From contig CANPZA010000041.1 of the NCBI GenBank assembly GCA_947588915.1, positions 1 to 11,076 of the forward strand: 11,076 nt of DNA. Reading direction: 5' to 3'. This document shows, piece after piece, positions 1 through 7,148 of this stretch. This DNA comes from an uncultured Clostridia bacterium (lineage in GTDB: Bacteria; Bacillota_A; Clostridia; TANB77; CAG-508). The first letter of the stretch is position 1. Every line of letters starts with the position of its first letter. The position numbers and the translations under genes were made by a program. The notes beneath the pieces are model-generated. The model searched no databases. It worked only from the letters and a program-made list of their open reading frames with translations, and was not told where the DNA came from.

Positions 1-1
1 C

Positions 2-673
2 AAAAATATAATATGTGATATAGAAATGCAAGTAAAAGACTTAAGAAATATGGATAAAAGAAGTACATATTATATGTCAAGACTAATATCAGAAGGACTA
101 AAGAAAAATGAAGACTATATAAATATAAAAAATACAATAGTGATAAATTTATTAAATTTTGAATTTTATAAGAGAAATAGTTATAGAAGTATAGCACATA
201 TGAAATTTGAAAAGACAAAAGAAAGAGAATATGTAGATATGGGAATACAACATGAAGAAGAAATAGCAACAAAAGATGTAGAGATGCATTTTATAGAAAT
301 ACCAAAGTTTATAAAGAAAAATCCAGAAGCAGAAACAAAGTTAGAGCAATGGTTATGGTTAATAGCTGGGAGAGAGGAGAAAATCAAAATGGCTAAAAAA
401 AGAAATAAGGAGATAGAAAAAGCCATGAAAATAATAGAAGAAATGAGTATGGATGAAAAAGAGAGGGAGCTATACGAATCAAGGAGGATGGCAATAATGG
501 ATTATAACTCAGGTATAAGTAGTGCTAAAGAAGAAGGAATAAAAGAAGGATTAAAAGAAGGAAAAAAAGAAGAAAGAATAAGAATAGCAAAAGAAATGTT
601 GAAATTGGAAATACCAATTGAAAAAATAGAAAAAGCAACAGGTTTGACTAAAGAAGAGATAATAAAATTATAA
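2..673 (+). CDS. Rpn/PD-(D/E)XK nuclease family transposase-like protein, 3' part (5' end outside window)
   Basis: The open frame runs in from the left edge (K-N-I-I-C-D-I-E-M-Q before the first in-window ATG at 26), so the ATG at 26 is probably internal and the gene partial. The D-I-E-M-Q string matches the end of the PD-(D/E)XK core in PDDEXK_2/Rpn proteins, where an E-x-Q motif follows a beta strand. Next come the family's R-x-x-Y-Y-x-S-R segment and a charged middle part. The C-terminal tail is typical: E-G-I-K-E-G-L-K-E-G-K-K-E-E coiled repeats ending in I-E-K-A-T-G-L-T-K-E-E-I. Family members are DNA endonucleases linked to recombination and are often called putative transposases. The first catalytic Asp lies outside the window, so activity cannot be judged. 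A strong terminator follows. Assignment is confident; the cellular role is not known. Confidence 0.85.
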   Translation, partial: KNIICDIEMQVKDLRNMDKRSTYYMSRLISEGLKKNEDYINIKNTIVINLLNFEFYKRNSYRSIAHMKFEKTKEREYVDMGIQHEEEIATKDVEMHFIEIPKFIKKNPEAETKLEQWLWLIAGREEKIKMAKKRNKEIEKAMKIIEEMSMDEKERELYESRRMAIMDYNSGISSAKEEGIKEGLKEGKKEERIRIAKEMLKLEIPIEKIEKATGLTKEEIIKL

Positions 674-683
674 AAGTAAAATT

Positions 684-736
684 ATTAACAATATCTACAA
701 TGATTTTGTCATTTAGGTATTGTTAATTTGTTTTTC
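684..736 (+). terminator. Rho-independent terminator after the nuclease gene
   Basis: The arms at 684-697 and 714-727 form a 14-bp stem with one G-U pair, with a 16-base loop, followed by a T-rich run (TTTGTTTTT). It starts 11 bases after the stop codon. The downstream arm also carries the -35 box of the next gene. Confidence 0.75.
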
Positions 737-748
737 TATTGATATAAT
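720..748 (+). promoter_or_regulatory. Sigma-A promoter for the XRE-type gene
   Basis: TTGTTA at 720-725 and TATAAT at 743-748 are separated by 17 bases. A TG at 740-741 makes an extended -10. The -35 lies inside the 3' arm of the preceding terminator. Transcription should start near 755, with the gene's RBS at 763-768. Confidence 0.65.
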
Positions 749-774
749 AATAAAAAAATATAAGAGGAAATGTT

Positions 775-1206
775 ATGGGAAATCTTAAAATGAAAGAAAG
801 TGAAGATGAAAAGACAATAGAAGAATTATTAAGGCAATTAAGACAAGAAAAAAATTGGAGTTACCTAAATGTAATTGAGGAACTAAACAAATTAGGAATT
901 GTAACAAATGAAAAACTAATTAGAAAATGGGAAGTTGGATTAGAATACCCTGACTTAGACACTATATATAAATTATCAGAAATATACATGGTGCCAAGTG
1001 AAGACTTTATTAAGGCAAAGGGAAAAAGTTTTGAAAAAGGATATAATTCTATACATATGACATTTATAAAATGGTTTTGTTATTTAACAGGAGCTACTTT
1101 AAAAATTGGATATATAACATTTTATATTGTATTGTTCTTAGGAGTTATATTTTCATTACTATTTTTTGTAGGTAAACTAGGTGAAGTAGATAAAGATTTA
1201 ATTTAA
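775..1206 (+). CDS. XRE-type helix-turn-helix protein with C-terminal membrane helix
   Basis: This 143-residue protein has an N-terminal Cro/C1-type helix-turn-helix region at about residues 13-78 (I-E-E-L-L-R-Q-L-R-Q-E-K-N-W-S..., then L-I-R-K-W-E-V-G-L-E-Y-P-D-L-D-T-I-Y-K-L-S-E-I-Y), the usual layout for XRE DNA-binding domains. Residues 113-132 are a hydrophobic membrane segment, followed by a short acidic tail. It therefore looks like a membrane-tethered DNA-binding protein. An AGAGGA RBS at 763-768, six bases ahead, fixes the start at 775; the ATG at 790 has no RBS. It has its own promoter and is followed by a separately promoted membrane protein gene. Target DNA and signal are unknown; no sensor domain is visible outside the membrane. 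Confidence 0.75.
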   Translation: MGNLKMKESEDEKTIEELLRQLRQEKNWSYLNVIEELNKLGIVTNEKLIRKWEVGLEYPDLDTIYKLSEIYMVPSEDFIKAKGKSFEKGYNSIHMTFIKWFCYLTGATLKIGYITFYIVLFLGVIFSLLFFVGKLGEVDKDLI

Positions 1207-1234
1207 ATTATAAGAAATAAATTTAATAAAAATA

Positions 1235-1263
1235 TTGCAAAAAAATATCGATTAATATATAAT
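1235..1263 (+). promoter_or_regulatory. Sigma-A promoter for the lysine-rich membrane protein
   Basis: TTGCAA at 1235-1240 and TATAAT at 1258-1263 are separated by 17 bases, about 40 bases ahead of the start codon. Confidence 0.65.
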
Positions 1264-1303
1264 TATTACATATTAAAGATTAAAATAATAAAGGGAGGTT
1301 ATT

Positions 1304-2002
1304 ATGGAAGAAAAAGATGTAAAAAAGGAGAAAAAACAACCAGTAAAAGACAAAAAGACTGAAAACAAAAAAGAAACTACAAAAGTAAAAAAAGAAGATG
1401 TAAAAAAGGAAACTAAAACAGTTGAAAATAAGAAAAAAACAGAAAGTAAAAAAGATAACAAGAAAAAGATGAATAGTTCTGTTATAATAGCTGTAGTTAT
1501 AGCATTAGTAGTAATTGCATTAATAATTTATATGGTATTAATGTCTGATTCTCCAAAGAAAGCAGTAAATGATATGTTTAATGAAGCAAAAACACAATTA
1601 AGTGAAGAAAATATATTTTCTAGTTTAATACAAGGAGATGATGGAGAAAAAGAAGCTCAAAAATTACTTTTTGAAAATTTAAGTTGGAAAATATTAAATG
1701 AAACACAACAAGGTGATACAGCAACTGTTGAAGTAGAAGTAACCAATAAAGACTTTAAGGCTATTATAAATAATCTACAACAAAAAGTATTTAAATTAGC
1801 ACTAAATGGTGAAGATATTAATAATGAAAAAACAGAACAATATTTATTAGAAGAATTAGGAAATGATGAAATAGGAAATGTAACATCTACATGTAATATT
1901 ACTGTAAATAAGCAAAATGGAAAATGGGAAGTATCAGAAGAAAATGACATAACAAATATTTTATTGCCAGGATTTGATGAAGCAGTTAATGAATTATATT
2001 AA
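1304..2002 (+). CDS. Lysine-rich single-pass membrane protein with extracellular domain (hypothetical)
   Basis: This 232-residue protein has three parts. Residues 1-56 are a very basic low-complexity region (K/E/T-rich, many KK pairs). Residues 59-80 are a strong membrane helix. The rest is an acidic, probably extracytoplasmic domain of about 150 residues. The positive charge before the helix predicts a cytoplasmic N-terminus. The outer domain begins P-K-K-A-V-N-D-M-F and has alternating strands such as D-T-A-T-V-E-V-E-V and N-G-K-W-E-V. This layout resembles small NTF2-like/DUF4878- or DUF5105-like secreted domains of Firmicutes, a resemblance judged by eye only. Start choice is firm: a near-perfect AGGGAGG RBS lies just upstream, and the promoter at 1235-1263 is its own. 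A terminator follows directly. No function can be assigned. Confidence 0.75.
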   Translation: MEEKDVKKEKKQPVKDKKTENKKETTKVKKEDVKKETKTVENKKKTESKKDNKKKMNSSVIIAVVIALVVIALIIYMVLMSDSPKKAVNDMFNEAKTQLSEENIFSSLIQGDDGEKEAQKLLFENLSWKILNETQQGDTATVEVEVTNKDFKAIINNLQQKVFKLALNGEDINNEKTEQYLLEELGNDEIGNVTSTCNITVNKQNGKWEVSEENDITNILLPGFDEAVNELY

Positions 2003-2011
2003 AAAATAAAA

Positions 2012-2057
2012 TCCACATACTAGTAATCTAAAAAGATTCAGTATGTGGAATTTTTTT
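2012..2057. terminator. Bidirectional terminator between convergent genes
   Basis: TCCACATAC at 2012-2020 pairs perfectly with GTATGTGGA at 2041-2049, with a further inner stem AATCT/AGATT around an AAAA loop. T runs lie on the plus side (2051-2057) and on the minus side (the A run at 2001-2010). The stop codon of the minus-strand gene (2028-2030) sits inside the hairpin. Confidence 0.8.
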
Positions 2058-2909
2058 GAAATTCAAATGTTTGTTATTCTTATATAATGTACATATATCA
2101 CAATCAGTACATAAATGTATTCTATTTTCAAATATTAATTCTAAAGTATTTATAAATTCATCAATGAAATTATCAATTAAATGAATATATATTTTTTTGG
2201 GTAATAAAGTGAGCAATGAATTTAATATATAATCATTAGAAGAAAAAGTAATATCACTTAAAATTTTCGCTTTAAAAATATCATCTGTAACAACAATTAA
2301 ATTTTTATTTTTATCTAACAAAATAGATTCTGTGCTAGAAAAAATAATATGGACTACATCACAACCATATTCTTGAGAATTAATATATAATTTTAAAAGA
2401 GATATAAACTCAAGATATTCTTTTTCAATTACAAAACTATTAACAGCCTGACAAGTAACATCATCTAAAATTGATAGATATTTTTTTAATCTAAAATTAA
2501 TGAATCCATTTAATATAATCATTTTATTGTTAGATATGAATTCATAAAAGATGTCATATAATATTTTGAACTTTTTATCAAAAAGATTATTAAAATCATC
2601 AGATAATATATCAAAACAAATATCTAGTATTTTTTCTTTTTCATTATAGTCAAAATAAAAATAATTTTGAATTAGTAATCTTTTAAGTAAAGTTTCTTCT
2701 ACTTCATCTATTACAAGAAAAGACAAGATAGAAGCAATTTTGGAATAGAAAAGAGTTGTATTTTCACCAGTATAGTGAATAATAATATTTTTATATACTT
2801 TAAATTGATTTTCTGAAAAACACATATTTTTTAAATTTGTATTCTTTAGTTCATTTAGTAGATAATTAAGTAATTTTGAATCATTAGTCTTAATACATAG
2901 TGATTTCAT
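2028..2909 (-). CDS. ytxC: Putative sporulation protein YtxC
   Basis: The 293-residue product fits the size of the YtxC family, which is found in endospore-forming Firmicutes and has no known biochemical activity. The diagnostic block is at about residues 134-180: N-G-F-I-N-F-R-L-K-K-Y, then V-I-E-K-E-Y-L-E-F-I-S-L-L-K-L-Y-I-N-S-Q, followed by a V-H-I-I-F strand. A C-terminal cysteine cluster (C267, C270, C273 in C-T-D-C-D-I-C) could bind metal; whether it is conserved in the family I cannot tell. There is no signal peptide. An AAAGGGGA RBS lies about 8 bases ahead of the ATG. Terminators on both sides make it its own transcription unit. Its presence argues that the host can sporulate, or descends from a spore-former. 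Confidence 0.8.
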   Translation of the reverse strand: MKSLCIKTNDSKLLNYLLNELKNTNLKNMCFSENQFKVYKNIIIHYTGENTTLFYSKIASILSFLVIDEVEETLLKRLLIQNYFYFDYNEKEKILDICFDILSDDFNNLFDKKFKILYDIFYEFISNNKMIILNGFINFRLKKYLSILDDVTCQAVNSFVIEKEYLEFISLLKLYINSQEYGCDVVHIIFSSTESILLDKNKNLIVVTDDIFKAKILSDITFSSNDYILNSLLTLLPKKIYIHLIDNFIDEFINTLELIFENRIHLCTDCDICTLYKNNKHLNFKKIPHTESF

Positions 2910-3010
2910 AAAAAAATTCCCCTTTCCAATAAAAATAGTATCTACTAAATTTGAAAAACTTATACATTATGATATGCAAAATAGAGGAAATTAGTGCTAA
3001 ATAGATAAAA

Positions 3011-3049
3011 TTAAAAATTGTCAAATACTTAAAAAGAGCATTTGACAAT
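3011..3049 (-). terminator. Rho-independent terminator after the GH57 gene
   Basis: ATTGTCAAAT at 3017-3026 pairs perfectly with ATTTGACAAT at 3040-3049, and the stem extends inward by a G-U and two more pairs. Read on the minus strand it ends in a T-rich tract (3011-3016). It begins just after the stop codon of the branching enzyme and separates it from ytxC. Confidence 0.75.
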
Positions 3050-3056
3050 ATAATAA

Positions 3057-4643
3057 TCAATAATAAATCATATAATCTATATCAGGAAAAACACAATCTT
3101 TTTCAGATATATCTTTTAAAAATTCTTCATCAATATTATTTTCTTTTATTTGATTATACAATTTTGTAAATCTTCCAATATGATCTTTAATTCTTTTTTT
3201 TGCATAATCAACCATTGTACCATTTGTTATAATAAATAACCAATCACTACTTTGTGCTAAAAGTAATTCTCTTGCACATTGATTTAAAGCATCTTTCTTT
3301 ATTCCTTTTTCATTTGGATAAAGATAAGCAAGTTCACACATTCTATCTCCTGCAACATGTAAGTGTCTATGTACATAGTCATTTGTAGGGTTTAACCATA
3401 CTTCACTATAACCATTTGCTCCCCAACTTGAACGACAAGGAGATGAAACTTGCATATTTGGATATTTATCTATATATTCTGAAGGAGTAATTAATTCAAA
3501 ATTACAATCATCATAATAAATTTTCTTAAATAAAATATATAACCAATCTGGACCTTCATACCACCAATGACCATAAAGTTCAGCATCATAAGGACATAGA
3601 ATAATAGGAGGTGTATCCATAATATGGGATAAATTATTTATTTGTTGATTTCTACAGTCGAAAAAGTGACCAGCTTGTTTTTCAACAGAATCCATTGCCC
3701 ATCTTGGATTATAATAATCTTTAAAATCAGTATCACCTGTAATTCTATAATATTTAATTCCAGTATGAACACGAGCTCCATTATGTGCGATATATGGTTT
3801 TATATAGTCATAATCAAGATCATAACCAATATCACGATAAAATTCTCTATAATTATAGTCACCAGGATATCCATTAATAGAACTCCAAACTTGTCTAGAA
3901 GATTCAATATCACGTCCAAATGCAACAATACCTTCAGGAGAAACTATTGGGGCAAAAGTACCATAAATTGGAGTTGGATCTGCATATAAAATTCCATGTG
4001 ATTCAGTAATAATATATTCAATACCAAATTCTTTTAAATATTTATCAGCTTCTGGAACATAACCACATTCAGGAAGCCAAATACCACGAGGTTTTTTTCC
4101 AAAATATCTTTCATAGGTTTGAACCCCAACTGCAATTTGTGCTTTTACAGTTTTTTCATTAACATATAAAATAGGAAAATATCCATGTGTTGCACCACAA
4201 GTAATAATTTCAAGAACACCTATATCTTGAAAATGTTTGAAAGCAGATATTAAATTACATTTGTAAACATCTTTAAATAAATGTAAATCATTTGAATATC
4301 TATCAAAATAATAATGAGAAAGTTTATTTAATCTTTCATCATTTTCAGTTCTTTTAATTTCTTTTTCAGATAATTCTATTAATTGTTTTAAATAATTGAT
4401 ATATTTTTTTTGTAATAATTTATTATCTAACATAGAAAGTAGAGGAGGAGTCATAGACATAGTTATTTTAAAATTAACACCTTCATCTACTAATTTTTGA
4501 AAATTTGTAAGTAGTGGAATATATGTTTCTGAAATTGCTTCATATAACCATGACTCCTCCAAATAATCATCACTTTCTGGATGATGTATAAATGGAAGAT
4601 GTGCATGAAGTATAAAACTTACATATCCTTTTTTATTTTGCAT
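3057..4643 (-). CDS. GH57 family 1,4-alpha-glucan branching enzyme
   Basis: This 528-residue cytoplasmic enzyme cuts alpha-1,4 glucan and rejoins the piece as an alpha-1,6 branch (EC 2.4.1.18). All the GH57 landmarks are visible: H-A-H-L-P-F at 13-18; A-T-H-G-Y-F-P at 151-157; G-I-W-L-P-E-C-G-Y at 187-195 with E192 as the expected nucleophile; and P-Y-D-A-E-L-Y-G-H-W-W-Y-E-G at 351-364 with D353 as the expected acid/base. The G-Y-P-G-D-Y-N-Y-R-E-F-Y-R-D loop at 258-271 is typical of the branching-enzyme subgroup (as in Thermococcus TK1436 and Thermotoga AmyC-like proteins) rather than GH57 amylases. Length matches that subgroup and no key residue is missing. An AAGGAGA RBS precedes the ATG. 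It follows the DUF4912 gene by 60 bases and is probably co-transcribed, with a hairpin between them. Confidence 0.9.
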   Translation of the reverse strand: MQNKKGYVSFILHAHLPFIHHPESDDYLEESWLYEAISETYIPLLTNFQKLVDEGVNFKITMSMTPPLLSMLDNKLLQKKYINYLKQLIELSEKEIKRTENDERLNKLSHYYFDRYSNDLHLFKDVYKCNLISAFKHFQDIGVLEIITCGATHGYFPILYVNEKTVKAQIAVGVQTYERYFGKKPRGIWLPECGYVPEADKYLKEFGIEYIITESHGILYADPTPIYGTFAPIVSPEGIVAFGRDIESSRQVWSSINGYPGDYNYREFYRDIGYDLDYDYIKPYIAHNGARVHTGIKYYRITGDTDFKDYYNPRWAMDSVEKQAGHFFDCRNQQINNLSHIMDTPPIILCPYDAELYGHWWYEGPDWLYILFKKIYYDDCNFELITPSEYIDKYPNMQVSSPCRSSWGANGYSEVWLNPTNDYVHRHLHVAGDRMCELAYLYPNEKGIKKDALNQCARELLLAQSSDWLFIITNGTMVDYAKKRIKDHIGRFTKLYNQIKENNIDEEFLKDISEKDCVFPDIDYMIYY

Positions 4644-4669
4644 TTTTTAATTCTCCTTTGTTCATTAAA

Positions 4670-4698
4670 ATCTGCTGAAAGTTAAACCTTCAACAGAT
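4670..4698 (-). other. Intergenic hairpin between DUF4912 and GH57 genes
   Basis: ATCTGCTGAA at 4670-4679 pairs with TTCAACAGAT at 4689-4698 (one mismatch on the DNA, a G-U pair in RNA), with a 9-base loop. On the minus strand it is followed only by TTTTA, so it looks like a weak attenuator or an RNA processing/stability hairpin rather than a full terminator. Confidence 0.5.
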
Positions 4699-4703
4699 AA
4701 TTT

Positions 4704-5561
4704 TTATCTATATTTTGATGAAAAATTATTAGAAGATGGATTTCCAGAAGAAGGATTGTTTAAATTATAAAGATCATCTATATTTTCATCATCATAAATT
4801 GCTTTATATAAGTCATAAATATTATATAATTTACCCATATTTCTAATAAATGAAATTGAATTTATATCTTTTTGAGTTATTTGTCCTGTTTTTATATTTT
4901 TAAAGTAAACCATTTTTTGATTTTTATCAAATAATATTCTATCATTTGGAGATTCTATTTCATTTGAAGTTGTTATATAAATATAATCTGTATTTAGATT
5001 ATCTATTTTTGTGATAGGACGTCTGCCAAGTTCAATTTTATAATCACATTTACTATCAGATACATGTAAATACCAACTATTTGCAAAATCATTTATTTCT
5101 ACTTCAAAACTATATCCTAAAGTATTATTATGAACTATTAAAATAGGTCTTGTATTTTTAAAGAAATCTTCTCCATATTGTTTTTCAAAATTTTTTCTAT
5201 CTTTATCTGATATATCCCAATAAATGAATAGAGTAGTAGGAGTTTGAGCTAAAACTTTTACAATTGTTTGGTTATATCTATAAGGTAAATCGTAATATTC
5301 TACAATTTCTACTTTTTTACGAGTAGGACTTTTTTTATTTTTTGTAGTGGATTTTTTTACAGCAGATTTTGTAGAAGTTTTTTTAGTGTTTAATTTACTT
5401 TTTGATGTAGTGGTTTTTTTAGTAGTAGTTTTTTTAGCTTTTGAAGTAGTAGATTTCTTTGTAGTAGCTTTAGTAGAAGCATTTTTAGCATTTGATTTGC
5501 TTTTTGATGCAGTAGCTTTTTTATTTTCTATTTCTTTTGGTTCTTTTGTTTTTCTTGGCAT
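4704..5561 (-). CDS. DUF4912 domain protein with Lys/Thr/Ser-rich N-terminal tail
   Basis: This 285-residue protein has two distinct parts. Residues 1-84 are a low-complexity basic tail (K, S, T and A, with repeated K-K-T-T-T-K-K-T and S-T-K-S motifs), probably disordered. From about 92 to 225 is a DUF4912 domain, recognisable by L-P-Y-R-Y-N-Q-T, L-F-I-Y-W-D-I-S-D, F-E-V-E-I-N-D-F-A-N-S-W-Y-L and Y-K-I-E-L-G-R-R. The domain's biochemical role is not established; its beta-rich pattern and position beside a glucan branching enzyme suggest carbohydrate binding (inference). The C-terminus is Asn/Ser-rich. An AGGAGG RBS fixes the start, and a promoter lies at 5604-5630. It is first in the leftward operon. 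The basic tail could bind nucleic acid or other polyanions, but nothing proves this. Confidence 0.8.
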   Translation of the reverse strand: MPRKTKEPKEIENKKATASKSKSNAKNASTKATTKKSTTSKAKKTTTKKTTTSKSKLNTKKTSTKSAVKKSTTKNKKSPTRKKVEIVEYYDLPYRYNQTIVKVLAQTPTTLFIYWDISDKDRKNFEKQYGEDFFKNTRPILIVHNNTLGYSFEVEINDFANSWYLHVSDSKCDYKIELGRRPITKIDNLNTDYIYITTSNEIESPNDRILFDKNQKMVYFKNIKTGQITQKDINSISFIRNMGKLYNIYDLYKAIYDDENIDDLYNLNNPSSGNPSSNNFSSKYR

Positions 5562-5603
5562 TTTATTCCTCCTATGTAATTAATCATTTTATTTAGTTAA
5601 TAT

Positions 5604-5630
5604 CTTATACCAAAAGTAAAATAAATTCAA
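5604..5630 (-). promoter_or_regulatory. Candidate promoter of the DUF4912-GH57 operon
   Basis: On the minus strand, TTGAAT (5625-5630) and TATAAG (5604-5609) are 15 bases apart. The short spacing is partly offset by an extended -10 (TGG before TATAAG). An alternative -35, TTGTCA, lies further upstream. Confidence 0.45.
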
Positions 5631-5636
5631 GTAAAT

Positions 5637-5664
5637 TTGACAAAGTTTTTACAAATATTATATA
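5637..5664 (+). promoter_or_regulatory. Upstream candidate promoter of the long prepilin-like gene
   Basis: A perfect TTGACA at 5637-5642 lies 16 bases from TATATA at 5659-5664. It faces right, toward the gene at 5796, and lies back to back with the leftward operon promoter. Confidence 0.45.
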
Positions 5665-5696
5665 GATAATTTTTTAAGCAAAAATCATAAAAAGTC

Positions 5697-5725
5697 TTGA
5701 AAAAAAAATATTGTTATGTTATAAG
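5697..5725 (+). promoter_or_regulatory. Main sigma-A promoter of the long prepilin-like gene
   Basis: TTGAAA at 5697-5702 and TATAAG at 5720-5725 are 17 bases apart, with TG at 5717-5718 giving an extended -10. A similar stretch recurs at 9419-9450, and the short prepilin-like gene has a comparable AAAAGTC-TTGA -35 context. Confidence 0.6.
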
Positions 5726-5795
5726 TTAGTTATAGGCATAAAAAGGAAAAAATGCAAAAATTTGAAAACAAATAACTAAGGAGGAAAATCTTATT

Positions 5796-7002
5796 ATGAA
5801 AGGTAAATTTAAAGTTAAGAACACAGGTATTACATTAATTGCACTTGTTATAACAATAATTGTTTTGTTAATACTAACAGGAGTTACAATACGGATCTCT
5901 AAGCAAGGATAAAAATGTAGTAGACGAAGCAAAAAATGTAAGATCATCGGCAGAAGAGCAATCATTAAAAGAGCAAATAGAGATGGCAATAGTGGAAGCT
6001 GAACAAAAATATGGTACACCTACATTTGATGAAATAGAAAAAGAAATAAGAAATAATGTAAAAAGCAAATTAGGAGAAGATGTTGATATTGTAATAGACA
6101 AAGGAACAGGAGATGTTACAGTTGGTGGGAAAAAATTTGAAGGAATTCTAAGTGAATTTACTTACATGTCAGATAAGATAAATGCATCTAATTACGGAGA
6201 TTATGTTAATTATAACGTGAATTTAGGAATAACTGGAAGAACATTGAAAGATAACACTAAGGCAAAATCAGATTGGAGAATTTTTTATAAAAATGATTCT
6301 GGAAATATTTTCCTTATAGCAACTGATTGTATAAATAAAACGATGCTTCCAGAGGTTGGATTAGACTTAACTCCTGCACCAGACCAAGGTGTTGATGACA
6401 TTAGCACAGTTCAATGGAATTCTACTAATTTCAAAAAAAGTGGTTCTGCCGATATTTTACCTGATGTTGCAAATAAATTTATGCTAAGTTGGTATTTCGA
6501 AAATAGAAATAGTGCAATACCTGGTGCAAAAATGACAGCTAATTTATTAGATACTAATGCATGGAAAAGTTTTGCCAATGGAATAGGAGGGGCTGAAGCT
6601 ACTGGAGGACCGACTTTAGAAATGTTAGTGGAAAGTTGGAATGAAAAAGGTTATAATAAAATTTATGTTGGAAACATTAATGAAAATGGTTATTCTTTAG
6701 GACTTGATTCATCAAACTTAAAAACCTATAGTGCAGATTTAACAAATACGGAAGGTTATAAAGATTCATTATATTTTCCTTTCGCTAGTGAGTATTCACA
6801 TTGGACTCTTGCGTATTGGTTAGCTTCTCCTACTTGGAGTGAAGCACATGGTAATGATTCGTTATTAAGAATGCAGAGGGATGGCTATTTGCTTAGTTTA
6901 AATTGCAGTTGGTTGGATTCTGGTTTAAGACCCGTTGTTTGTCTTCCATATGAAATTTATGGAACTAAAGGTGAAGATGGGATTTGGCAGATATCACAAT
7001 AA
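5796..7002 (+). CDS. Prepilin-like surface protein with lectin-like/DUF6273-like C-terminal region; needs a +1 frameshift
   Basis: A GGAGGA RBS precedes the ATG at 5796. Frame 0 encodes a short basic leader and a type IV prepilin-like helix (G-I-T-L-I-A-L-V-I-T-I-I-V-L-L-I-L, residues 11-27; the Glu at +5 of classic pilins is replaced by Ala), then G-V-T-I, CGG and a stop at 5910-5912. Skipping one base at 5892 joins it to a 369-residue frame ending at 7002, about 401 residues in all. The joined part continues as in the family: S-L-S-K-D-K-N-V-V-D-E-A-K and a helical segment, then W-R-I-F-Y (about 160), G-P-T-L-E-M-L-V-E-S-W-N, Y-W-L-A-S-P (340-345) and G-L-R-P-V-V-C-L (376-383). The last motifs are typical of DUF6273-like or C-type-lectin-like domains on Clostridial surface proteins. 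The ATG at 5983 has no RBS, so internal initiation is unlikely. It could be a programmed-frameshift gene or a pseudogene; the intact 1.1-kb downstream frame favours function. Confidence 0.75.
5886..5895 (+). other. Frame-change site in the long prepilin-like gene (ACAATACGGA)
   Basis: Frame 0 reads ACA-ATA-CGG-A and ends at TAA 5910-5912. The conserved continuation begins at GGA (5893-5895) in the +1 frame. The identical 10-mer is at the same codon of the paralogue (8875-8884). An SD-like AGGAG lies 4 bases before the 10-mer, but it is also simply the coding of the conserved Gly-Val. Confidence 0.8.
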
Positions 7003-7054
7003 TTTATTAGTGCATAGAGAAACTGGAAATATTGATTTAAAAAATTTAAGAATT

Positions 7055-7083
7055 GCAAGCAAAAATATGCTTGCTTTTTTTTT
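7055..7083 (+). terminator. Rho-independent terminator after the long prepilin-like gene
   Basis: GCAAGCA (7055-7061) pairs with TGCTTGC (7068-7074) around a 6-base loop, followed by nine T residues. It lies about 50 bases past the stop codon. Confidence 0.85.
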
Positions 7084-7148
7084 GAGCTTATAGTAGAATA
7101 AAAATTAATGTAAAAAATATAATTTATAAATACAAAGGATTATAAAAA

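Noticed and set aside
1273..1461. Minus-strand hydrophobic frame
   Set aside because: Shadow of the lysine-rich segment of the gene at 1304; no RBS or promoter.
3642..3989. Plus-strand frame inside the GH57 gene
   Set aside because: Antisense shadow of a strongly conserved enzyme; no RBS and no recognisable motif.
5347..5583. Hydrophobic plus-strand frame opposite the DUF4912 gene
   Set aside because: It is the reverse of the Lys/Thr codon-repeat tail, which yields Phe/Val-rich shadow sequence; no RBS.
5886..5895. Simple sequencing error as the cause of the frame change
   Set aside because: The same base offset occurs at the same codon in two separate genes, and the same string at 6745-6753 causes no break. 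Not fully excluded without reads.
6780..6960. Variable region of a diversity-generating retroelement in the lectin-like C-terminus
   Set aside because: The fold resembles known targets, but no template repeat or reverse transcriptase is in the window and the region has no obvious run of AAY codons.
5983..7002. A free-standing 339-residue gene starting at ATG 5983
   Set aside because: There is no RBS before 5983. Homology to the short paralogue extends upstream to 5893, so this is the downstream part of the gene starting at 5796.
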